Part shown: one piece after another, positions 23,199-30,903 of the stretch
How the letters are laid out: each line of letters begins with the position of its first letter
Numbering within the stretch: position 1 is the first letter of the stretch
NCBI RefSeq assembly: GCF_007856155.1
Contig: NZ_CP042266.1
Coordinates: 7,378,001-7,442,000, forward strand
Source: Streptomyces qinzhouensis
GTDB taxonomy: Bacteria > Actinomycetota > Actinomycetes > Streptomycetales > Streptomycetaceae
Direction of reading: 5' to 3'
DNA length: 64,000 bases
The notes under the pieces: generated by a model
What the model saw: only the letters and a program-made list of their open reading frames with translations
Databases searched by the model: none
What the model was told of the DNA's origin: nothing
Translations under genes and position numbers: made by a program

Positions 23199-25877
23199 GT
23201 GGTACGGAACGAAGTGACGGGCTCGGCCGGAAACCGGCGAGGCGGAATGCCCAAGCTGCTGCGGAGGCTCGGCCGCCGGGACGACATCCGGACCGAGACC
23301 ACAGACGCCGAAGCCCCCCGCACCCTCCTGGAGGACCTCTCCCACCGCTATCTGCTGCGGTCCTCCACCGCCGCCGAATCCGCCGTCCGCGACCTGCTGC
23401 GGGATCTGCCCGCCGACGCCCGCAGGCCGGTCGTCGTCGTGGACGTGCCCCCGGACGCCGCGGGCAATCTCGGCGAGGAACTCGGCGCCCTGCTGGGACG
23501 GCTGAGCGACGAGGAACCCCTCGCCGTACGGCTGGTGCTGTCCGGCGCCGCCGCACCCGCCGGGGAGGCCGGGCCGCTCGCGCAGCGGCTCGCCGACGCC
23601 TGGCGCGTCACCCTGGAGGCACCCGACGCCGCGGCCGTCCTCACCCCGGGCGGACTGCTGTACGTCTCCGAACCCGCCACACCCGGCGGCGGCTGGTGGC
23701 GCTTCGTACCCGACGCCGCACCCGAGGCCCTCGGCACCCGGCTGCCGGCACCGCGCTGGCAGCGCGCCCTCGCCAGGGTCCCCGCGGGCCGGATCGGCGA
23801 CTGTGTGGCGCGGCCCGTTCCCGCCGGAATGCTGCTGAGCCCGGCGGACGCCGCCGCGCCCCGGCCCGACGACCCCGCCTACGCGGCCGCCACCCACCCC
23901 GAGAAGGTGAGCGTCCTTCTCGGTGTACCGCGCGCCGGGCCGGTCCCGGCCGACGATGTCGCGACCCTGCTGGCCGGGCTGCCCGCCGATGCCCGGTCCG
24001 CCGTCCGGCTCGTCCCCGCCGACGGACGCGAGGCGGTCGCCCTGGCCGAGGACGTCTGCGATCTGCTCGGCACCGAGCTCGAGGTCACCCTCGGCCTGCC
24101 GCTGAACGGCGGCGGCCCGGCGGCGGAGTCCGTACGACTGCTCTCCACCGAGGGCGAGTTCACCTGGTCCCCGCCGCTGACGTCCCTGAAGTGCTTCCCC
24201 GCGCGGGACGACGGATCCCGGCCCGCTGCCCGGCCGGCCGGCTGGTCCCTGCCGGGAGCCCCCGCCGGAACCGGCGGCGAACCGGCGTCCCTCCGGCTGG
24301 CGTCCGGGGCCCGGGCCGTCGCCGTACGCTCCGGGCTCTGGATGGGCCACGACCCCGAACCGCCCCGGGAAGTCGGCGAACGGCCCGCCGACGCCCGGGC
24401 CCTGCGAGTCACCGTCGACTCGGCCTGTCTTACGGGCCGCGAGCGCGACGCCCATCTGAAGAGCCTCGCCGCGCTCCTCGCCGACCTCGACGCACCGGCC
24501 CGCGCACACGCCGAACTCGCCACCCCGGCCGACGCCTCGCCCGAACTCGTCGCCCATCTGCGGAAGTTCGCCGTCAGGGCGGGGCTGGCGCTCGCCGCCG
24601 CGACCGGGACGGGGACCGCCCCGGCGCCGCCCACACAGGCGGAGGCGAGCACTCCGGCCGTTCCGGCGACGGCCGGCACCGCCACGCCGCCCACCGCCCC
24701 AACCGTCACGGCCGCTCCGGTGAGCACGACCGGCCGGGTCCCGGGCGCGCGCCCCGCCACGGCCTCCTCGCCCGGCCCGCTTCCGGACACCGCCACCGTC
24801 CGGGCCGAGGCTCCCCCCGGGGTTCCGCTGTCGGGCCCGGTTCCGGGTACCGCTTCGGCCGTGAGCGTGCCGGAGGCCACGGCTGCGTCATCCGTTGCGC
24901 CGGTGGTTGCCCCGGCGGTTCCGCGGACCGCCTGCGCCCAGCGGTCCGCCCCGTCCGCCCCGTCCACCCCGGCCGCGCCTGCCGGCGTCGGTGCCACGGC
25001 GACCGGCCCGGTTCAGCCCTCCGGTGCCCGCCCGGCCGCCGTCTCCACCGAACCGGCGCCCCTGGATCCTCCCCGTACGACCGTCCCGGCACCCGCCGCG
25101 GCCACTGCTCCGGCCGTCGCCCCCGCTCACGCTCCCCTCCGGCCCGCGCCCACCGGCCTCAGCGGCGAGCGTGACCGCGCGGCCTTCAGGGAACTCGCCG
25201 CCGCCATCTGGGAAGAGCACAGCGGGCCGGTCGGGCAGGCACTGATCAAACTGCCCGCGCTCCGCGGCTCCGGGGCGGCGGGCGCGAGCGCCGATCTCAT
25301 CGCCGTACGGCTCTATCTCTCCTCCGGACCCGACGACCCGTTCGGCGCCCACGCGCTCGCCGCCGACCCGGACCGGCTCCGCCCCTACGCCGTCTGTCTG
25401 GCCTCGGGTCTGCGCCGGCTGCCCGCGCTGCGCGGCACCCTGATCCGTGCCGTTCCCCAGCCCGCCATTCCGGACGATGTGATTCCGGGAGCCGTACTGA
25501 TGTGTGACGCACCGCTGGACGTGGTGCACGCGGAGGCGCGCGGCGCCGCGCTGCCGCCGGATCCCCTGGTCCGTTACGTCATCCGGCCCGTCACCGCCCG
25601 GCGTACGTCCGTGCTCAGCCGCGACGGAGACGGCGCCGGGGCCCTGTTCGCCGCCGGGACGTCCTTCACGGTCCTGGCCCGCCGGGAGCGGGGCGACGGA
25701 ACACCGGCGCGGGTCCTGCTCGCGGAGACACCCGCCGGGGGCGGCCCGCTCCGGGAGCCGTCCGCCGAAGCCCTGGAGAAGCTGGATACCGCCGCCCGGC
25801 GCCCGGCCACCGGGGAAAACCCCTGGCCCGGGCGGTGCACCGGTCCGTTCCTCCGGTACGCCCCACCGGTGTCCTGA
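23199..25877 (+). CDS. T7SS-operon protein with C-terminal pseudo-ADP-ribosyltransferase domain
   Basis: An 892-residue protein starting at GTG 23199 with GGGAG upstream, 31 bases after the giant gene. The first 480 residues contain repeated alpha/beta blocks of similar build (RDLLRDLPADARRPVVVVDV; LLAGLPADARSAVRLVPAD; LKSLAALLADLDAPA), suggesting internal duplication. A Pro/Ala/Thr linker covers about 465-660. Residues 670-880 follow the ADP-ribosyltransferase pattern: LRGTLIRAV (strand with Arg), a middle strand, RRTSVLS (ISALS-like), then GALFAAGTSFTVL. The ExE catalytic pair expected just before LF is GAG at 812-814, so both glutamates are lost. No transmembrane segment is seen. It may be a structural or targeting partner of the giant protein. 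Confidence 0.72.
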   Translation: MVRNEVTGSAGNRRGGMPKLLRRLGRRDDIRTETTDAEAPRTLLEDLSHRYLLRSSTAAESAVRDLLRDLPADARRPVVVVDVPPDAAGNLGEELGALLGRLSDEEPLAVRLVLSGAAAPAGEAGPLAQRLADAWRVTLEAPDAAAVLTPGGLLYVSEPATPGGGWWRFVPDAAPEALGTRLPAPRWQRALARVPAGRIGDCVARPVPAGMLLSPADAAAPRPDDPAYAAATHPEKVSVLLGVPRAGPVPADDVATLLAGLPADARSAVRLVPADGREAVALAEDVCDLLGTELEVTLGLPLNGGGPAAESVRLLSTEGEFTWSPPLTSLKCFPARDDGSRPAARPAGWSLPGAPAGTGGEPASLRLASGARAVAVRSGLWMGHDPEPPREVGERPADARALRVTVDSACLTGRERDAHLKSLAALLADLDAPARAHAELATPADASPELVAHLRKFAVRAGLALAAATGTGTAPAPPTQAEASTPAVPATAGTATPPTAPTVTAAPVSTTGRVPGARPATASSPGPLPDTATVRAEAPPGVPLSGPVPGTASAVSVPEATAASSVAPVVAPAVPRTACAQRSAPSAPSTPAAPAGVGATATGPVQPSGARPAAVSTEPAPLDPPRTTVPAPAAATAPAVAPAHAPLRPAPTGLSGERDRAAFRELAAAIWEEHSGPVGQALIKLPALRGSGAAGASADLIAVRLYLSSGPDDPFGAHALAADPDRLRPYAVCLASGLRRLPALRGTLIRAVPQPAIPDDVIPGAVLMCDAPLDVVHAEARGAALPPDPLVRYVIRPVTARRTSVLSRDGDGAGALFAAGTSFTVLARRERGDGTPARVLLAETPAGGGPLREPSAEALEKLDTAARRPATGENPWPGRCTGPFLRYAPPVS

Positions 25878-25929
25878 GCGGGCGCCCAGCCCTCCCCGTA
25901 CCCGTACCCAGAAAGGCAGCCGAGGCAGC

Positions 25930-27441
25930 ATGGCAAGCAGAGAGACCACACCGGACGGCGGCAGCGCCCCGGACACTTCGGTACGGCGCGCGGCGGCCGT
26001 GGCGGGCCTGGCCCAGGAGCCGACCACGGGACTGTTCCCCGCGGGGGCGGCCGCAGCAGCCGCCGCCCCGGCGGCTCCCGCCGCGGCCGCCGCGGCGTCC
26101 GCCGGGACGGCCGAGACGGGCCGGACCGCCGCGCGACCCGCTGCCGCCGAGGGTGAGACGGCCACCGCCGTCCCCACGGTGAGCGGTGCCGCGGCGGCCA
26201 CCCCCGCGGCGGCTCCGCAACCGGAAGCAGCGGCCCCGGCGGCCGCCACGGCCCCGGCGACCGGTGCGGACACCGAGGGCGCGGCCCGGACCCGTACCGG
26301 AGCCGTTTCGGCGGTACGGGCACGGCTTGCCACGGCGACCCGGTCCACGGGTCCCGGCTCCGGTACGGGCACGGGTGCCAACGGCGACGGCACCCCGCCC
26401 GGACGGCCCAAGAAACCCCTGATAGCCGCCGCCGCGCTCGGCGGTCTGGTGCTGATCGCGGTCCCGTTCCTGATCACCGGGCCCGATGAGGAGGAGCGGA
26501 AGCCGGTGGTCGCCGAAGGACCGCCGGGCAGCGTGATGGATCCCGACGGCGACGACCCCGGGCTGGTCCCGGGCGAGGAGCGGCTCCCCGGCGCGGCCAA
26601 GGGCGTTCCGGCACGCAAGGCCGTGCCCCCGGCCGCCGGTAAGGGCGGGGCGGCGGGGGGCGGGTCGTCGGCCCTGGGCCCGGTGCCCGGACCCCAGGAG
26701 GCGGGCGCTCCGCTTCCCGGAGTCGCCGGCGGCGCCGGTACGGGCGGGGCCGCGGATGGGGTCGCGGGGGCCGCGACCGGGACGAACGGCAAGAAGGCAG
26801 CGGGCGCTCCGGCGGCCGGGAACCCCAAGCCCCCCGCCGGCCCGGCGAAGAAGCCCCCGGCCGTACCGGGCAAGAAGGCCCCGTCGGCGCCGGCGCCGTC
26901 GAAGCCCAAACCGGCCGCCAAGCCGCCCGCCCCGACGCCCGTCACCTACTCCCACCTCATCGGACCCGGCTGTGACACCCCGGGTTTCGCCGCCGGGGGC
27001 CGGTACGACAAGAAGGGCAAGGACCGCTGGCGCGGCAGCCGGGGCAGCACCACCGGCTACGGATGCAGCGGTTTCTACTTCAGCGTCCCGAACTCGGACC
27101 GGAGCACCGACGACAGCTGGGCGCAGTGGAAGTTCACGACCGGCAAGGTGACGAAGGGCGTCTGCGCGGTCCAGGTGTACATCCCCAACGTCAAGGACAT
27201 CACCAGGGTGGGCGGCAATCCCGCCTATTACACGGTGTACCGGGCGTTCACCCAGAAGTCGAGCAATGTGCTGGGCACCTTCTCCATCAACCAGACCTCC
27301 CGCCTGGGCCAGTGGGTGAACGCCGGCAGCTATGCGGTCTCCGGCGGCAAGATCTCCGTGGTGCTCGGCAACCGGGGCAGCGACTCCGGTAACCGCCATG
27401 CCGCGGCGGCTCCCGTCAGGGTCAACTGCACCGCGTCCTGA
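25930..27441 (+). CDS. Membrane-anchored protein with golvesin-like C-terminal domain
   Basis: This 503-residue protein is the last gene of the T7SS operon, 52 bases after the pseudo-ART gene. Residues 1-160 are an Ala-rich disordered cytoplasmic region, 164-183 a single transmembrane helix (PLIAAAALGGLVLIAVPFLI), and 185-335 a Pro/Ala/Lys spacer able to cross the wall. Residues 338-503 form a compact beta domain with WAQWKFTTG, VCAVQVYIPN, SINQTSRLGQWVNAGSYAV and APVRVNC, the pattern of golvesin C-terminal-like adhesive modules; Cys residues (about 348, 380, 413, 500) could form disulfides. The longer upstream frame is rejected because the ATG at 25930 follows the previous stop closely. It may anchor or display secreted products at the cell surface. 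Confidence 0.72.
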   Translation: MASRETTPDGGSAPDTSVRRAAAVAGLAQEPTTGLFPAGAAAAAAAPAAPAAAAAASAGTAETGRTAARPAAAEGETATAVPTVSGAAAATPAAAPQPEAAAPAAATAPATGADTEGAARTRTGAVSAVRARLATATRSTGPGSGTGTGANGDGTPPGRPKKPLIAAAALGGLVLIAVPFLITGPDEEERKPVVAEGPPGSVMDPDGDDPGLVPGEERLPGAAKGVPARKAVPPAAGKGGAAGGGSSALGPVPGPQEAGAPLPGVAGGAGTGGAADGVAGAATGTNGKKAAGAPAAGNPKPPAGPAKKPPAVPGKKAPSAPAPSKPKPAAKPPAPTPVTYSHLIGPGCDTPGFAAGGRYDKKGKDRWRGSRGSTTGYGCSGFYFSVPNSDRSTDDSWAQWKFTTGKVTKGVCAVQVYIPNVKDITRVGGNPAYYTVYRAFTQKSSNVLGTFSINQTSRLGQWVNAGSYAVSGGKISVVLGNRGSDSGNRHAAAAPVRVNCTAS

Positions 27442-27450
27442 CGGGCCGGA

Positions 27451-27498
27451 CGCGGGGGCACGGCCGGCCGGCGCACTCCGGCCCGCCGTACCCCCGCG
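27451..27498. terminator. Bidirectional terminator candidate after the T7SS operon
   Basis: CGCGGGGG (27451-27458) pairs perfectly with CCCCCGCG (27491-27498). A GC-rich interior can extend the hairpin. It lies in the 58-base convergent gap between the T7SS operon and the small leftward gene. Confidence 0.5.
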
Positions 27499-27499
27499 G

Positions 27500-27817
27500 T
27501 CACGAGGCGGCCTCGACCGTCTCCTTGGCGTCCTCCGCCGCCCTGGCCTGTTCGGGGGTGGCGGGCTGGGCGGGCACGCTCAGGCCCGGAATGGAAAGCT
27601 CCGGAATCGCCTTGACGGCCGCGAAGCCGAGCTCGATGGCCTCGGCGAGCGTCGGGGTGATCTCGTCCGTGAACTCGAGGCGCGTCACCGCGATTCCGGC
27701 GTCCGTGGGCAGGGCGTCAGCGGCGAAGGAGAGATCTGCCGCGCTTGATTCCTTGAGGGCGACGGCCTCCTGTTTGGTAACCACCCGGTTCAGGATGAGC
27801 GAGAATCTGTACCCCAT
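27500..27817 (-). CDS. Small protein of unknown function
   Basis: This 105-residue acidic protein starts at ATG 27817 with GGAGGAG about seven bases upstream; a longer frame upstream lacks a ribosome site. It begins GYRFSLILNRVVTKQEAVAL, then has an alternating beta/alpha region and an Ala/Pro/Glu-rich tail. No signal peptide or membrane segment is seen. It converges on the T7SS operon with 58 bases between stops. I do not recognise a family. An immunity role for the secreted giant is possible by position only and is unsupported. Confidence 0.6.
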   Translation of the reverse strand: MGYRFSLILNRVVTKQEAVALKESSAADLSFAADALPTDAGIAVTRLEFTDEITPTLAEAIELGFAAVKAIPELSIPGLSVPAQPATPEQARAAEDAKETVEAAS

Positions 27818-28398
27818 GGCCGACTGCTCCTCCGATGAATGCGAATGAAATTCTTTCAGGCGAACTGCCGGCCAAATCGCCGACCGAATCACCAATCCGG
27901 CGACGGTCCGAACGGAGTCTCAGCGCTCCGGCCACGGACGGCGGCTCGGGTGCCGGGCGCCGCTCCAGCGTCTGTCAACACGGTCGCGCCACGCCATCAA
28001 CCGATCGGTTGATAGGGCTTCGAGCCGGATGGGCGATGCGGTGACTCCGGCCCTTCCCCGACCCTCGTTGCATGGACATGGTGAGTAGGAGTGGAACAGC
28101 CTGCGGGTTCGTCGTCGGGGGTGGAGCTCCGCGCCCGGCGGCGCGGCGGGTCGGACGGCGGGACCCGTCCGTCGAAGCGGCCGGCCGGTCCCTGTCGACC
28201 GGGTGAGTGATGTCCGACCGACACGGTGTCACGGTTGAACACACGCCCGGAGCCGGGGCCCGCCGCGACCGAATCCAGGGGATCCGCGGTACGGGGAACG
28301 GTGTAGTAGCCAGGCGTCTGGTGGCGCCCATCCGGTCGGCATGCATTGTCTACTGCAATTGACTCGTCATGGTTTCCATTCACGGGGGTGCAGTATTA
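27818..28398. other. Intergenic region with an orphan palindrome
   Basis: These 581 bases separate the divergent 105-aa gene and the ParB-type regulator. No convincing coding frame with a ribosome site is seen. It contains the 18-base palindrome at 27996-28013 and a 24-base stretch at 28165-28190 that recurs inside the following gene. Confidence 0.6.
27996..28013. promoter_or_regulatory. Perfect 18-bp palindrome, TetR-type operator candidate
   Basis: ATCAACCGATCGGTTGAT is its own reverse complement. Length and symmetry fit operators of TetR-family repressors, but no such regulator gene is in this part of the window. It lies upstream of both divergent flanking genes. Confidence 0.5.
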
Positions 28399-29157
28399 AT
28401 GGGTTACTCGGGCGGCGCCATTTTCGAGGGCACTTCCGAAGACGCGTTTCTCAGGGCGGTCGAGGCGAGCATCGAGCACGATCTCCCGCTCACCCAGGCC
28501 GACCGGGCCGGAGCGGCGCTGCGGATTCTCACCTCGAACCCGGCCATGTCGGACCGGGCCATTGCCCAGTCCGTCGGTCTCGGGGCCCGCGCGGTCGCGG
28601 AGCTGAGACGCTCCTCCGACGCGGTGCCGAAAGCGAACTTCCGCATCGGCCGTGACGGGAAGGTCCGTCCGCTGAACGGCGCGAAGGGCCGGCTCAGGGT
28701 CGCGGAGCTGATGAAGGAGAACCCCGGGGCCTCGCTGCGTCAGGTGGCGCGGACGGCGGGGGTGTCACCGGCGACCGCGCTCGACGTGCGGCGCCGGCTG
28801 GAGCGGGGGGCGGAGCCCGTACCGAACCGGCGAGGCGCCGTCGAGTGCCGGGAGGAGCCGTCCGTCGAAGCGGCCGGCCGGCCGGGCCGGGTCCCTACCT
28901 CGGCCGGAGCTCCTTCGGCGACCACGCTCGGCAAGCTCATGCGCGATCCCTCGCTGCGCCAGAGCGAACTGGGGCGGCGGCTGCTGAGGCTGTTCCGGGA
29001 GAACGAGCTGGGCGCGAACGACATGTCGGAGCTCGTCGCGTCGGTGCCGTCGCACTGTGTCGAGCTGGTCGTCGAAGTCTCCCGTCGCAACTCCCGGATC
29101 TGGGAGGAGTTCGCCGAGGAACTGCGGCGGCGGGCGCGGTTCGCCGACGCCGAGTAG
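28399..29157 (+). CDS. ParB-type transcriptional regulator lacking the N-terminal ParB domain
   Basis: The 252-residue product resembles the C-terminal two thirds of Streptomyces ParB/Spo0J-like cluster regulators. These carry the block DAFLRAVEASIEHDLPLTQA, a first helix-turn-helix (SDRAIAQSVGLGARAVAELR), then IGRDGKVRPLNGAKGR and a second helix-turn-helix (SLRQVARTAGVSPATALDVR). The N-terminal ParB nuclease-like domain normally in front (about 100 residues) is absent. The start is ATG 28399 with GGGGGTG ten bases upstream. An ATG at 28369 would add ten residues, including a TTA leucine codon, but has no ribosome site. It is probably a DNA-binding regulator; its target is unknown. It is convergent with the DUF5133 gene. 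Confidence 0.7.
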   Translation: MGYSGGAIFEGTSEDAFLRAVEASIEHDLPLTQADRAGAALRILTSNPAMSDRAIAQSVGLGARAVAELRRSSDAVPKANFRIGRDGKVRPLNGAKGRLRVAELMKENPGASLRQVARTAGVSPATALDVRRRLERGAEPVPNRRGAVECREEPSVEAAGRPGRVPTSAGAPSATTLGKLMRDPSLRQSELGRRLLRLFRENELGANDMSELVASVPSHCVELVVEVSRRNSRIWEEFAEELRRRARFADAE

Positions 29158-29216
29158 CCGAACAGCCGAATGGCCGGGAGCTGCCGCCGGTGCCGGTGCT
29201 GCCGGTGGATGATCGA

Positions 29217-29256
29217 CTGCCCGCTGCCCGCTGCCCGCTGCCCGCTGCCCGCTGCC
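29217..29256. repeat. (CTGCCCG)5 tandem repeat
   Basis: Five perfect 7-base copies plus CTGCC lie in the 121-base convergent gap after the ParB-type gene. No hairpin function is evident. Confidence 0.9.
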
Positions 29257-29278
29257 GAGGCGCCGGGCGGGTCGGTCG

Positions 29279-29500
29279 TCAGGAGGAGTGCGGGCCGCCG
29301 TCCCGCCCCGACACCAGGCCGCGCGCGGCGCTCAGCGCCTTCGACTCGTCGCCGGCGCCCGTGAGGACCCGGAGGGTGTAGACGATGCCTTCGAGCCGGG
29401 TACGGGTCGAGGCGTCCGCCCGGGGCACATCGGGTGCCGTGAGCGCGTCGTAGCGGTGAACCAGCTCCCGCACGACGTTCGGATCGGGTTCCAGCACCAT
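29279..29500 (-). CDS. DUF5133-type small protein
   Basis: This 73-residue protein starts at ATG 29500 with GAGGAGG upstream. It begins LEPDPNVVRELVHRYDAL and continues with TRTRLEGIVYTLRVLTG, the two-helix pattern of the actinobacterial DUF5133 family, which is small, cytoplasmic and often found near regulatory or biosynthetic genes. The function of the family is unknown. It converges on the ParB-type gene. Confidence 0.65.
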   Translation of the reverse strand: MVLEPDPNVVRELVHRYDALTAPDVPRADASTRTRLEGIVYTLRVLTGAGDESKALSAARGLVSGRDGGPHSS

Positions 29501-29935
29501 GGGCCCTCCTCGGGTCCGGTCGCTCTGATCACCCCCCCCGGCACCTCTCCGATGCTGCCCCGCGGGGCGGCATCCCGCACCCGGGCGGCGTGGCGTCGCT
29601 TTCGGCACATGGTCCGGCGGAAAAGGAAAACCTCCGACCGATTCATTTCTTTTTTCTGAGGCCATCGGGCAAAGAATTATCGGGATAATGCTCGTTTCCC
29701 GGTTCGGGCGATCATCGTACTTGCATGACATGGGGGGCGTGTCGTGCATTTTCCTTTTGTGTCACTTTTTTGAACTTTATTGACTTGTCGCTCTAGCAGC
29801 AAATAGCTTGCGACTTGTTCATTTGTCGACTCCGGCAGGGCTCGCCCTCGGTGCGCGAGTCTTTCCAGGTGGAGTTCCGAGAGCGGAATCACCCCGGAGT
29901 TCGATCCGCTTCAGAACCCTTTGAAGGGTGCCTCC
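29501..29935. other. Divergent intergenic region with an AT-rich island
   Basis: These 435 bases lie between the DUF5133 and HAD genes. About 29625-29830 is clearly AT-richer than its surroundings, with runs such as CTTTTTTGAACTTTATTGAC. It contains an imperfect inverted repeat, TGCATGACA (29722-29730) with TGTCGTGCA (29740-29748), and the promoter candidate at 29780. No coding sequence is supported. Confidence 0.6.
29780..29809 (+). promoter_or_regulatory. Candidate promoter of the HAD phosphatase gene
   Basis: TTGACT (29780-29785), 18 bases, TAGCTT (29804-29809) fits the vegetative sigma factor consensus of Streptomyces. Transcription would begin about 120 bases before the HAD start. Confidence 0.5.
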
Positions 29936-30622
29936 ATGCTGAAAAACAGAAGCCCGCAATGGTCTCCCCGGGCCGTGGTGTTCGACTGCGACGGAACACT
30001 GCTGGACAGCGAGAAACACTGGGTCGACGCCCGGTGCAGAGTCCTGGCGGACCATGGAGTGGTCCCGGACGAGAAGTTCACCGACCTGGCACAGGGGGTC
30101 CACTACACGGAGTGCGGCCGGCTGATGGCCACCATGGCGGGGCGCCCCGGAGCAGCCGCCGAGTTGACCGATGCCCTGCTGGGGGCCTTCCGGACGCTGG
30201 CTGCGGCCGCGCCCGTGACTTGCCCCGGCGCACCCGAGCTCGTCGCGTCCATGGCGGGCCGGCTGCCCCTCGCCGTCGCCAGCAACTGCCCCCAGGACGT
30301 GGTCGAAACCTGCCTCGCCGGTGCCGGTCTGCTGCACCACTTCCGCCATGTCGTCGTCCCCGGCGGCCCCGTCAGGCCCAAGCCGGAACCCGACGTCTAC
30401 GCGGAGGCCGCGGCCCGGTGCGCGATCGATCCCGCCGAATGCCTCGCCTTCGAGGACTCGCTCTGCGGTATTCGTTCGGCTGTCAGTGCGGGAATTCCCG
30501 TCGTCGGGATCGGTAGAAATCCGTCCCATGAGAGCCTGCAACTCGCGGACGGCTGGGTCTCGTCCCTCGAAGATCCGGAACTCATTTCCTGGGCCGGTGG
30601 CTGGAGCGGCGCGAGCCGCTGA
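29936..30622 (+). CDS. HAD-superfamily subfamily IA phosphatase
   Basis: This 228-residue cytoplasmic phosphatase is of the beta-phosphoglucomutase/glycerol-phosphatase type. Motif I is VVFDCDGTLLDSE (nucleophile Asp17, acid Asp19), motif II VASNCPQD, motif III Lys in RPKPEPDVY, and motif IV FEDSLCGI. The C1-type helical cap lies between motifs I and II (about 30-90). Start: ATG 29936, with GAAGGG seven bases upstream. The DHA kinase gene follows 281 bases downstream in the same direction, so a triose- or glycerol-phosphate substrate is plausible but not shown. Confidence 0.85.
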   Translation: MLKNRSPQWSPRAVVFDCDGTLLDSEKHWVDARCRVLADHGVVPDEKFTDLAQGVHYTECGRLMATMAGRPGAAAELTDALLGAFRTLAAAAPVTCPGAPELVASMAGRLPLAVASNCPQDVVETCLAGAGLLHHFRHVVVPGGPVRPKPEPDVYAEAAARCAIDPAECLAFEDSLCGIRSAVSAGIPVVGIGRNPSHESLQLADGWVSSLEDPELISWAGGWSGASR

Positions 30623-30674
30623 GCAATCACCGGGTCCGGCCGGGTCCGGCTGAGGAAACATCGTGCCGGGACCG

Positions 30675-30701
30675 TTTCTGTTGACCGTTGGACAACAGAA
30701 A
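30675..30701. promoter_or_regulatory. 9-bp inverted repeat upstream of the DHA kinase gene
   Basis: TTTCTGTTG (30675-30683) and CAACAGAAA (30693-30701) are perfect complements nine bases apart. It is an operator candidate about 200 bases before the kinase start. Confidence 0.4.
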
Positions 30702-30753
30702 GCCGGCCTGCGTACCTCCCGGACCCTCGGTATCGTGCTCATCGTGACCGGTG

Positions 30754-30779
30754 CTGTGCTCCGGGTGTGCGGAGCACAG
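30754..30779. promoter_or_regulatory. 10-bp inverted repeat (hairpin or operator) in the DHA kinase leader
   Basis: CTGTGCTCCG (30754-30763) and CGGAGCACAG (30770-30779) are perfect complements with a six-base loop. No U-run follows, so a regulatory hairpin or operator is as likely as a terminator for the HAD gene. Confidence 0.4.
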
Positions 30780-30903
30780 GGGCACGCGGTGGGCGACCGC
30801 GGACACGAACGGCACCGGGTCGCGAGCCGGCCGGCCGGAGAATCTCCGGATGCGTGGACAGAGCGCGGCGCACCGTCGTCGCCCTCACCCGTTTGGAGGC
30901 ACG

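Noticed and set aside
1..27441. mycosin (MycP) and EccE genes of the ESX locus
   Set aside because: Searched for subtilisin motifs and the EccE pattern in this part; none seen. They may lie left of the window.
27500..27817. Immunity gene for the giant protein
   Set aside because: It is on the opposite strand in a separate transcript, and nothing in its sequence supports this role.
29217..29256. CRISPR-like repeat
   Set aside because: The unit is seven bases with no spacers; it is a simple tandem repeat.
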